The position numbers were made by a program, and so were the translations under genes. Below, one piece after another: positions 11,717 through 20,575 of a stretch of DNA of 32,847 nucleotides (within the stretch, counting starts at the first letter, position 1; every line of letters starts with the position of its first letter). Origin of the DNA: Schoenoplectus triqueter (lineage: Eukaryota; Streptophyta; Magnoliopsida; Poales; Cyperaceae); assembly GCA_964058805.1 (NCBI GenBank), contig CAXKVV010001504.1, positions 1 through 32,847 of the forward strand. The letters are read 5' to 3'. The notes below the pieces were generated by a model, which searched no databases, was not told where the DNA came from, and saw only the letters and a program-made list of their open reading frames with translations.

Positions 11717-12124
11717 ATAGAATATTGTGAAAACGTTTGTATTTCAACCGATATGCAAATGGATTAAAAATTATATTTTAAAATCTCAAAACAATTAATT
11801 TATGATTTTTATTAAATTCTTCATGTAAAACCTTGTGGGATACAAAAATTTAGAGTATTTTTAGTTTATTAAGTTACTCTTTTGAAATTTTGAAAAAACA
11901 ACACAAACATTGAATATTTATTATTATTTTTATAACTATTTTTTTAAAAATTCAAAATAGTGACTTAAAAAACTCAAAACACTCTAAATTTTTATATCCC
12001 ACAAGGTTTTCATATGAAGAATTTAATGGGAACCATAAATTAAATTTTTTGAGATTTTAAAATATAGTTTTTTATCTGTTATCATATCGGTTGAAATGTA
12101 AATATTTTCACAATAATCTACCTT
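11717..12124. mobile_element. Fold-back MITE, family X copy 1
   Basis: The ends are long inverted repeats: TATAGAATATTGTGAAAAC on the left against the reverse complement of TTCACAATAATCTA on the right. The arms continue inward (TTTCAACCGATATG, CTTGTGGGATACAAAAATTT and so on) to a centre near 11930 rich in TATTATTATTTTT. The element is almost entirely two arms, so its transcript could fold into a long hairpin. The same family occurs at 32336-32735, and a half copy at 29655-29775. It is separated by a short TA repeat from the next fold-back element. Confidence 0.7.
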
Positions 12125-12142
12125 TATATATATATAAAGTAA

Positions 12143-12545
12143 AGATACCGTGAGCTTAAACTCACGGAGGCTTTCCGTGAGCTTAACTCAAAAAGTATAT
12201 ATCAAATCATCTCTAAATTTTAATTTTTCACTCTCATTAAATTTTTTTCATATTGAAATCTTGTGGGTACAAAATTTTAGGATGTTTCGAGTTTTCTAAG
12301 TCGCTCTTTTCAATTTTTGAAAATAATGTACAAACATTGAATATTTTATTATTATTTTTAAAGCCGATTTTCAAAAATTAAAAAGAGTGACTTAGATAAC
12401 TCGAAATATCCCAAATTTTTGTACTCCATAAGATTTCAATATGAAGAATTTAATAAGAGTGGAAAATTCAAATTTGAAAATAATTTGATATACTTTTTGA
12501 GTTAAACTCACGGAAGACCTCCGTAAGCTTAAACTCACGGTATAT
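12143..12545. mobile_element. Fold-back MITE, family Y
   Basis: The left end ATACCGTGAGCTTAAACTC and the reverse complement of the right end (CTTAAACTCACGGTAT) match, and the arms extend for most of the length. Each end contains a short palindrome of the form CCGTGAG...CTCACGG. The central part is clearly related in sequence to family X (CTTGTGGGTACAAAATTTTA, ACAAACATTGAATATTT), so X and Y share a core but have different ends. An AT dinucleotide run follows at 12552-12585. Confidence 0.7.
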
Positions 12546-12548
12546 CCA

Positions 12549-12551
<3 letters not shown>

Positions 12552-12585
<34 letters not shown>
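12552..12585. repeat. TA microsatellite
   Basis: An uninterrupted AT dinucleotide run at the edge of the fold-back element. Similar runs flank most fold-backs in this window (near 29160, 31770, 32310 and 32737). Confidence 0.9.
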
Positions 12586-12588
<3 letters not shown>

Positions 12589-13044
12589 CAATCGAAGATA
12601 AGAACCGACTCTCTTAATTGACTCCAGTACAATTTTCCTAGAAAGTAGAAACCATTGGATAAGGATCGTATTATCATTGTCAATGTATAATCTGGAGTCA
12701 TGTATACACACGTTCCACATCTTTATTCTTTTTCTATATTTTATGATATAAACTAAAAATCTTCTCATGCATGCGCAAACGCGGCATGCGTGCGTACAAA
12801 TTATTAATTTAATTTTAATCTATGTGATGTCTTTCATTTATAAGACGTCTGAATCCAAATGAAAACACTGAGCCATTTTATGTTTTAAATATTATTTTTT
12901 AACATTTTGTAACTAACTATTCACATATAAAAAAAATATGCAGGAAAAAAATGCTACTTATGTAATTGACTATGAATAATTTCATCTGATTTTTATCTTA
13001 AATAAAAATATATATAACATCGAAGCTTTTAAAAAATGTTTCAC

Positions 13045-13198
13045 GGTTTTAATGGTAAGACAATAATTTTGAGTTAAAACAATTTAAATGAGGTTATTTA
13101 ACAGTTTTTAACGGTTTTACCGGTTTTAACGGTAAGACAATAATTTTGAGTTGAAACGATTTAAATGAGGTTATTTAACGGCTTTTAACGGTTTTACC
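13045..13198. repeat. Tandem duplication, two copies of about 77 bases
   Basis: The unit starting GGTTTTAATGGTAAGACAAT is repeated 77 bases later as GGTTTTAACGGTAAGACAAT with few changes, including GAGGTTATTTAAC and ACGGTTTTACCGG. The palindromic junction ACGGTTTTACCGGTTTTAAC may have promoted the duplication. A third, partial unit begins after 13198. Confidence 0.75.
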
Positions 13199-13789
13199 GG
13201 TTTAAGTGATTTTTTTTTATTTAATATTAAAGATTTTAATGAAGTTAAAACTGAATTTAAACGGTTAAAATGATTTTTTTGAAAAGCTTGATAACATCTG
13301 AACTGTAATAAATAGAGCTCATGCTCTGTGCTCACTGGAAATAATGTTCCAGGCGTCATATGAATACTGCTAATTTATTGAATGCCAATTGGACCACGAA
13401 GTTATTAAGTACCCTCCTCCAAATAAATATTACTGCATGCATTGCAGCTAGATATTTACAGTTTTCTTTTTGTTCTTTTTATAAAACTATATATTAATTT
13501 TATAAAAAGTATCGTTCATTACTATAAATGAAAGATTGTAGGCACACATTGTGAAGTTCAATTGCATCTAAAGTTACTATATGTTAATCAGTTCGAAACG
13601 TTGTAATTTAAGTACGAGCAGAGTAATATATGACATGTTTTACTTTGTCTTTGTCATATATCATCCATATGGTCATCCATATTTTGTTAGAAATCGGATA
13701 CAAATTTAAATAAATGTTCAATTAGTACATAACTGAATCCATTGAAAAAAGTTCTCTTTTCCGCCCGTATAATCGTATGATAGAGTGTA

Positions 13790-14040
13790 GAGGTGGAAAA
13801 ATCGATTAAATTCGAGAAATTTATCTCATCTTTTCAGATTCTAACTCGATCTGATTTATTTTTTAAAAAAATTAAACTGATCTTAACTGATCTGAATCAA
13901 ATTCGAGATCAAATAATTTATAGTCCAATGAAAATCAATCTAAAGTACGAAAAAAATCAACATATAAATTAGTTCAACCCAACCCGACTTGATTTTTTCA
14001 GAAGATCAAACTGATCCGATTTAACTCACCTAATTACCTT
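13790..14040. mobile_element. Degraded GATCTGAT-type element
   Basis: It begins TAGAGGTGGAAAAATCG and has AACTGATCTTAACTGATCTG and AACCCGACTTGATT words, ending near TTAACTCACCTAATTACC. It resembles the elements at 8720 and 29878. No clear target duplication. Confidence 0.35.
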
Positions 14041-14183
14041 CTCTAATAAAATGTATCATGTTAAGTATCTTATGAAATAATTTCTCCAACTCTATAGAAT
14101 TTTTCAACATGAACATTTTGATATATCTATTATTGACAGCTTATGGGTTATGGTCGTTTATAATGTACCTCTATTGATTGCAG

Positions 14184-16223
14184 CTGGTTCAACAGCTGAC
14201 TTGTATGAAATCGACCTGCCTGAGACGTGAGATCCTGCACAAGCAATGTCTTAGATGGACCAACAAACTAGTTGTTGGAACTTGAATGTTAGAATTCTTA
14301 TCAAGGAACAAAGTTGAATAAGAGATGGGATAATTCAAACATGGTCTTACCTGATGAGCATTGGTAGGGTATGAAATAATTTAAGTATGAACCTTTTCTT
14401 ATGGAGTATGACTTCGATATTGAATAAATACACCAGATCTAGTTGGGACTCTTTGAAGGTCAAACCAGGCCTTCAAGTTTTTGCATAATTGAATTTAACT
14501 TTGAAACCCACAATTAGGCCCCAATGACTGGACAGCTAACTGGGCTTGCTTGCTTCTATACGTATGATATATATTTGGACTGTAACTTGCGAAAATAACA
14601 CAGTTCAAGAGATATTTGTTTAGGTTGGAATCTTCTCATAGCTATCTATTTATTTATTTTGATCATTCAGACAATAAATTTTATAAAAAAAATATCGAAA
14701 ATTAAAAAAATGAAAACAAATGTATACACTTATGTGTTAGTTGTATTTCGAATTTAATATAATTTGAGTATCATTTGATAATTCATTAAAGATCATTAAA
14801 TATATAATAACTAATTGTAATGATTTTTGATGAAATATAAAATACTTAATTAGTATTAAATTTGAAACACAATTAATCTGTAAGTGTAAGAATATGTGTT
14901 GAAGTATGAACATATTTGTAAAGTTTTTCCATTCTTATTTTTTATAAATTTAGATGTGTTGAAATTAGAGAGAAATATTCCATATTTTGCCGCATATCAC
15001 GCCGCAGAAAAGTTCTCCTGGCCGACTGACGGCTGGTCCCTACTGATACTTTGGTTTCCTGTTTACTGATGCTTTATTTTCTTCAGGATGGAAGCTGGTA
15101 CCAGCATTAGATGATTTTCTCCTAAGGTAAGTCAGCTTGTTTGGAAAGCTCTGCTTGGATTCAATCAATGGATGATTCATATTTAGTTCTCTTCTGTCTG
15201 CTTACTATTACTGAGGTTGCATGAATTTCCTACTAATATAGCAAGGCTACCGGTATGAAAGGAGATTCCTGTTGGACCTCCCATCCCTATGGACTGGACT
15301 ACAAGAAATAAAGAAATCCCAAAAGTTTGCCAATCTCTCTCAGAGCCTTAAATGTCAAGATCGTGAGCGTGATCACCATTTTCAATGAAGGTGATTTTTA
15401 TGTTTCCATGCTTGTCCTGTAAATAATAATATTGGATAATTTGTAGTGCTGCTATTGGAGAATTATATATACAACCCTTAAATTTTGATCTTTGCACTAT
15501 ACTACTCTCTTCTCTACTTCAATTTATTAGACGCCAAGCTCTCTCACAAGGGGGAACCGAGAACGGTTAATTGTCACAAGTAAAAAGTAATGTGGGAGAG
15601 TGTAGAAGACCTTGACCATGCGGAAGAATAAACATATTAAAGGATTTGTTCTTTTTTCCTTTTTGTTAATTTAGAAAGGCTTAAAACTTGCACCTTTTCT
15701 ATGCTGATACTTTAGATCTGTGAGTCTGTTGTTTATCTGTGATTTGACTTGTGACCCCACATTGGCAGAACTTCTAATGTCCCGTGTGCTGTTAATTACA
15801 AAACAATTTGTTCATTATACATTGATGTAATATTAATTTCTCTCTAAATAGGAAAATTACTTCCTACTGAGTTTGTAAAGATGTGGCTCAATTAAGAGAA
15901 TAATAAGCTGCTGTTGTACAGGAGGGACCTTGATCTCATGGACCCCGCCATGGAGCCCCTTATTGAGTTGATAAGGGTTGATCATGTTTATCGCCGGCTT
16001 GAATCCTTGTATATCATGATCTTCCATGGATGAAGTCAGGAGACCACAGATAGACCAAGACAGGCAGGGTTGGTTTTTGGGGACTTGGGGGTCTGTCCTT
16101 GTATGGTTCGGGGTTGGTTGTACCCAAACTCAACCAAAGGCAGCATTTGTTTCCAGCAATCAAGAATCAGTCGGTAGCCGAACTCAGTTCGGCAGTTCTG
16201 ACAAAGAGGGCAAGAAAAGTTAA
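14184..16223 (+). CDS. C-terminal exons of an unrecognised protein gene (14184-14226, 15087-15126, 15922-16008, 16157-16223)
   Basis: Four short exons join in one frame, and the first also continues the exon at 11021-11153. Splice sites: acceptor TTGATTGCAG and donor GAC|GTGAGA; acceptor TTATTTTCTTCAG and donor AAG|GTAAGT; acceptor TGTTGTACAG and donor CTT|GTATAT; acceptor TTGTTTCCAG, with the stop at 16221-16223. Translated pieces in order: LVQQLTCMKSTCLR; R-WKLVPALDDFLL; RRDLDLMDPAMEPLIELIR then VDHVYRRLES; FNQESVGSRTQFGSSDKEGKKS. Every junction is phase-compatible and stop-free. The charged-hydrophobic alternation in the third exon suggests a helix, and the tail is polar and basic. I cannot name the family. 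The 43- and 40-base exons are small, so single junctions could be wrong. If the last splice is not used, the frame ends at 16026-16028 instead. Confidence 0.45.
15242..15311 (+). CDS. Possible alternative terminal or stop-containing exon of the same gene
   Basis: An AG acceptor ends at 15241 (CTACTAATATAG). Joined to the 15087-15126 exon it reads in phase as SKATGMKGDSCWTSHPYG then LDYKK and a stop at 15309-15311. A different frame of the same stretch, from 15242, is open for about 48 codons (YRYERRFLLDLPS..LWTGLQEIKK), but its phase does not match the preceding exon. It may be an alternative last exon, a stop-containing cassette exon or chance. Transcript data would decide. Confidence 0.3.
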
Positions 16224-17331
16224 TGAGAAGGTATATGCATACTGGATCCTGCCCCTTCTTTCTCACTCCCTCACTCGCACACATTTAGACTAGTGAAAAT
16301 AGTGTGATGTATTGTCCTACTTTTCATTTTTGAAGAAATGTCACCAACATGATGCCTTCAAATGTCTGTCACCTATGACAAAAGGGGACTCCGTAAAGCA
16401 AAATCATGGGCCTGAGTGTAGGTTGTTGGTGAGTGGGGCATTGCAAGGAACAATGTATCAGCGTTTGTCCCAAAATAAGTTGCTGTGGTGAAAGTAAGGT
16501 ATGATTGCGGAAAAGGTACTGGTTGGTCATATATGATTGCAACTTCCTGTTTAACTTTTGGGGCCTTGTATATTTGACCATTCATTTGAACAACACTGAC
16601 GCCATAGAAAATCAGTGAAGTGATGATGCTTGTCTGGCTGTGTCTGATCTTCTTGCTTCAATCCTGATTGGTGATTGCCAGGGAATGTAAATAAGGATAT
16701 AGATGCAGTTTTAACTTTTAAGGGTTCTGCCTGATACATTGCTGCTAATATTTAGAACTAACTGTACAAGCTTGACCTAATTCCCCTGAGTCATTCCTCT
16801 ATATATCTGGTAGTGATGTTATAAATGCAAGACTTTTGTTGGATGTTTATATCAACCCGACTTTTTCATAATAGTAACATCACATTTCCTCGTAGACGCG
16901 CGGCTATGCAACACCCAATTCGTTAATTTGGCAGTTACAACAAGAACAGTTCGTTGCACAAAGAAAGAAAAATAAAAAACTACATATAATGATGGTAAAG
17001 TCAACTTATATCAAGATCATTCTCATTCATGACAACCATAATAAAGAACAAACTGAGATTAACAGTACCAAAATAATACGTTTATAGAAATAACTACCAA
17101 AACCAAATTACATCCCACACACCCTAATGCCAACATTTATATTCACAAGTACACCATTAACCATACACCCCCTTCCAAACTTGATTAGAAAAAAAATAAT
17201 AATTCAACAAACATAGACACCCAGATTAGAGAGAGCACATTATCCTATCCTAAACCTAAACCACCCCTCTTTTTCTAAATTACATACGACCATATTGAAA
17301 TTACCCCCTCTTTTCAACCCTTTTTTTTTGT
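16224..17331. other. Probable 3' UTR of the plus-strand gene, then the intergenic gap to H2A
   Basis: From 16224 to about 16760 the composition stays balanced, as in a transcribed 3' region. Open frames on minus (for example 16373-16585) resemble no known protein. From about 16900 to 17331 the sequence is AC-rich and fits the H2A 3' UTR on the minus strand. The two genes would converge. Confidence 0.35.
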
Positions 17332-18056
17332 TTACTCATCATCAGCTGAGGCAGAGGCCTTGGAGGTCTTCTTGGGAAGAAGCAAGTTGTGGATATTAGG
17401 CATGACACCACCGCTGGCAATGGTAGCTGATCCAAGGAGCTTAGACAGCTCATCATCATTCCGTACAGCCAATTGGATGTGACGTGGCACGATCCTGGTC
17501 TTCTTGTTGTCCCTAGCAGCATTTCCAGCCAATTCCAGAACCTGAGAGAAACATTGGAACTTCAATTCAGATCTGTTTCAAACATTACAAAGACAAACGA
17601 AGGACGAACAGATGCTGACATAATGTACCACTCCTTAGGCAATTATCTTGAAAAGTTAAATTAAAATAGCCTAATATCAACATTTGGAGGGGTTTGACAA
17701 CAACAACCATGCCCATTGGACAAAATTACCAAACAATTACACAAATTAGGTTTCTCTGAAAACCAGAATCTAAGAAAATCAAACAATCTACATGAATTGG
17801 GGGAAAATAAGAATGCACACGAACTAACACAGCATAAAAATTAACGCGTCCAGATCTAGATTCATACCTCAGCAGCGAGGTACTCAAGGACGGCGGCGAG
17901 ATACACCGGCGCACCAGCACCTACACGCTCGGCGTACTTCCCAGCCTTGAGAAATCGCGCAATACGGCCGACCGGGAACTGCAGCCCCGCCTTGCTACTC
18001 CTCGAGGTCGCCTTCTTTGCGGCGCCGGAGCCAATTGCCTTTCCTCTACCCGCCAT
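17332..18056 (-). CDS. H2A: Histone H2A (canonical), two exons
   Basis: Core histone that pairs with H2B in the nucleosome. Exon 1 is 18056-17868 (63 codons, [15 protein letters not shown] onward) and exon 2 is 17541-17332. The 326-base intron (17867-17542) starts GTATGA and ends CTCTCAG, and the join restores [19 protein letters not shown]. The 132-residue product has the H2A fold region: [14 protein letters not shown], the [18 protein letters not shown] helix, [10 protein letters not shown] (acidic patch) and [15 protein letters not shown] (docking region). It ends [13 protein letters not shown]. There is no SQ-E/D-phi tail as in H2A.X, no SPKK-type tail as in H2A.W, and no H2A.Z features, so it is a replication-type H2A. 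The start is fixed by homology. An intron in a canonical H2A is usual in plants. Confidence 0.95.
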
Positions 18057-18420
18057 TGACGCAAAGAAAAATCTAAGTTTAGGTTGTGTTAGGGTTCTTG
18101 TGGGATGAAAAAAATAGAGAGTAGAAAGAACAAACAGAGATGAGAGATGCGTGAGGGGGTTGGAGTTTGTTATATAAAGATGGGGAGTAAAATGCGAGCG
18201 ACCAATGGGGCTGAGGCACACAGATCGCTGATGTGGATCGTTAGATTTGGATAAAACGGACGGTTGATGAGAATGGCATTTGCTTTGTGTCGCGATTGAG
18301 TCGCGAAAGCGGTGAAAGGACGAGACGGTAAACGAAGGACACGTGTCAGTTCTGATGTCAGAAGCTAATTCAGTAGACATGGATGATTCATTAAGTTGAC
18401 AGTTGACACGTGTTTATGAG
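18057..18420 (-). promoter_or_regulatory. H2A promoter: TATA, CCAAT, E2F-like and G-box sites
   Basis: Reading minus, TTTATATAAC lies at about 18170-18179, some 115-120 bases before the ATG. CCAAT on the plus strand is at 18202-18206. CCGCTTTCGCGACTC (about 18297-18311) holds TTTCGCGA, one base from the E2F site TTTCGCGC, which fits S-phase expression. Two ACGT palindromes follow: GACACGTGTC at 18338-18347 and GACACGTGTT at 18405-18414. GTGGATCG near 18233 is only loosely like the plant histone octamer. Confidence 0.6.
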
Positions 18421-19279
18421 AATTCGGAAATTTACGCCAATAGAATGCTCGACTGTGGAATCTAGAATTGACGACTAGAATCAAAATTAAGCTGATTAAA
18501 GTTCTACTATGTCGGATTTTGAAGACTGCAAATTAATGAAGAACATCTCAGTAAAAATGTTCTTTTCTGGCAATTTCAGTCTAGACTTGTACTAATTGAA
18601 AGCATTCCATTTTTATATAAAAATTTCAATATATGCAACTATTTTTGTTATTCTTAAAATCTTATTGTTCTCGATATTAGTGGTGGATCTAGTAACAAAG
18701 AATGAGTTATTAATGGACAGTAAACGTCGTCTGTGAATCTGATTCGGCTGGTTATTTTTTTCCTCTTCTAGACACGTTGGATTGAAATATATGTGATAAA
18801 GACTAGGGTTTCGTTGGAATGGAAAAATAGAAAAAAAAAAGTCTCTTCCTTTTAATTGGGCACAAGGGGTATGTTGAGAATTATTAAAAGTATCATGTTT
18901 CGAAATATATATATATAGAGAAAGAGATTATTTATAGTGTTTTGTAAAGTAAAAAAATATTATTTTTTTTGACATGAAATTGTATATCCTGACTCAAACG
19001 ATTAATCTAAGCTCAATATTTTTTTATGTCAAAATCTCGTGGGACATTAAATTTTATTAATTTTAAAGCTTTCTAGTTATTTTTTAAATTATTTTTAAAA
19101 ATAACCTTATTTAACATAAGAAAATGATCTATTTTATGCTATTTTGAAACTAATTTAATATTCCAACTATTAGTTTTCAAATAATATAGTCTAATATTTG
19201 TATTATTTTCCAACTATTAGTTTAATAATGTATTAACTATATAAATTAATTTAATCAATAATAGTCAAAATATTAGTGA
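18421..19279. other. AT-rich intergenic DNA, no gene seen
   Basis: No coding exon or RNA gene recognised. There is a short TA run near 18908. Confidence 0.4.
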
Positions 19280-19604
19280 TTTATACCTGAATAATCATGC
19301 AACATATGTTTTTATCTATTTTCTGGAAGTATCACTATTTTGATATATTGTACAATAAAAAAAAGACGTTTCCATTTTTTTTAAATTCTGAGCGTATGTA
19401 GCTCCACAGTGAGTTATCTCTCTCTAGAGCACTGATTTTCAATTTATACCTGAATAATCATGCAACATATTTTTTTTATCTATTTTCTGGAAGTATCACT
19501 ATTTTGATATATTGTACAATAAAAAAAAAGATGTTTCCAATTTTTTTAATTCTGAGCGTATGTAACTCCACAGTGAGTTATCTCTCTCTAGAGCACTGAT
19601 TTTC
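19280..19604. repeat. Tandem duplication, two copies of about 163 bases
   Basis: Copy 1 (19280-19442) and copy 2 (19443-19604) both run from TTTATACCTGAATAATCATG through ATTTTCTGGAAGTATCACTA to TCTCTCTAGAGCACTGATTT. They differ by a few substitutions and homopolymer length changes, so the duplication is fairly recent. No coding content. Confidence 0.9.
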
Positions 19605-20395
19605 TATTCAATAATCTGAATAATAGAATTATTAATAACAATAATAAAACAATGAAATTTTAATAGAAAATGGCAAAGAGTTGGCGCTTGAGAAATGCGT
19701 TAGTATGATTGGCGCATTCGTGAGAGTAAGCCACTCCCACTAGCAACATTTTGAGAGTGCAACACTCCCACTAGCGCATTTTTTTTACCAATTTGTTCAA
19801 ATTACATTTCAATAATCATTAAATTTGAAACTTAAAATATAAAATAAAAATAAAAATAGTTTAGTAATTAATGTAAATTTCAATCATGAATACATAATTA
19901 ATGTAAAATAAATGTAAAATTAAGAAAAAAAATTGACACTTAGAATTTAAAGAAAGTTGAATTCATAATTGATGACGGTCTAAGAAAAAATAAAGTAAAA
20001 TATTTATCTTAAATTATGTAACATTTCGTATAACAATTAAAACTGAGAAAAAATTATAACTTCAACCCAAATGATTATAGAGATAGTAATATTATTTGAT
20101 GTATAATTCAATGCAATGACTGATATTAACTTTAAAAATTTAACAAAAAAATTAAATCATTATAGAATCATAACACTTACGTGCTTAATAAAAACTATAA
20201 ATATTTTGAGAGATAACATCAAGTTTTAATTGATTCAGTTACAATTTTCTGATATATCGAGACAATATTTCATTCCCCAAGGGGCTGTAACGAGGAACTA
20301 TCAGTAACTGTGAGAATATTAAACACTCAGCTAGACGTCTTTTGCGAACGAGATAATTCGTCGTCAGTAGAAAACTCCACAAGTGATGCACCACA
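19605..20395. other. AT-rich intergenic DNA upstream of the receptor-kinase pseudogene
   Basis: Nothing coding. A 13-base word CACTCCCACTAGC occurs twice, at 19732-19744 and 19763-19775, within a short GC-richer patch that also has GAGAGTG in both orientations. This may be the end of a small element. Confidence 0.4.
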
Positions 20396-20575
20396 AGTCA
20401 AAAGGTTTAACTCTATAAATATACCAGACACACATGTCAATGTACTACATTTTTTTTTGGGCGACCTCTTCTTTTGACAGAGGGTACTTCTAAAATTTTC
20501 AGTAAGAAAAAGAAGAAGAAGGGTAACACTACTAAGCCCGTTTCCTGATCACTCTACTGACACTTGAAATTAAGA
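20396..20575 (+). promoter_or_regulatory. Core promoter of the receptor-kinase pseudogene
   Basis: TATAAATA lies at 20414-20421, about 155 bases before the ATG at 20576. AAGTCAA at 20396-20402 contains a W-box (TTGACT) on the minus strand. A further TTGACA lies at about 20475. W-boxes are typical of defence-related receptor kinases. The core promoter looks intact although the gene is broken. Confidence 0.5.

Noticed and set aside
16036..16284. Minus-strand frame with an LPLVEFGYN stretch resembling Ty3/gypsy integrase LPLAEFAYN
   Set aside because: Neighbouring residues do not fit an integrase, no other pol motif is present, and the plus strand here has better exon evidence.
16600..16690. 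Possible C/D snoRNA (TGATGAT box at about 16620, CTGA boxes downstream)
   Set aside because: The bases flanking the boxes do not form the required terminal stem, and box spacing is arbitrary.
16369..16739. Overlapping minus-strand open frames of 60-70 codons
   Set aside because: They switch frame, match no known protein, and lie where a plus-strand 3' UTR is expected.
17862..18380. 172-codon frame with a long extension before the H2A start
   Set aside because: The extension covers the promoter and 5' UTR. The known H2A N-terminus MAGRGK sets the start at 18056.
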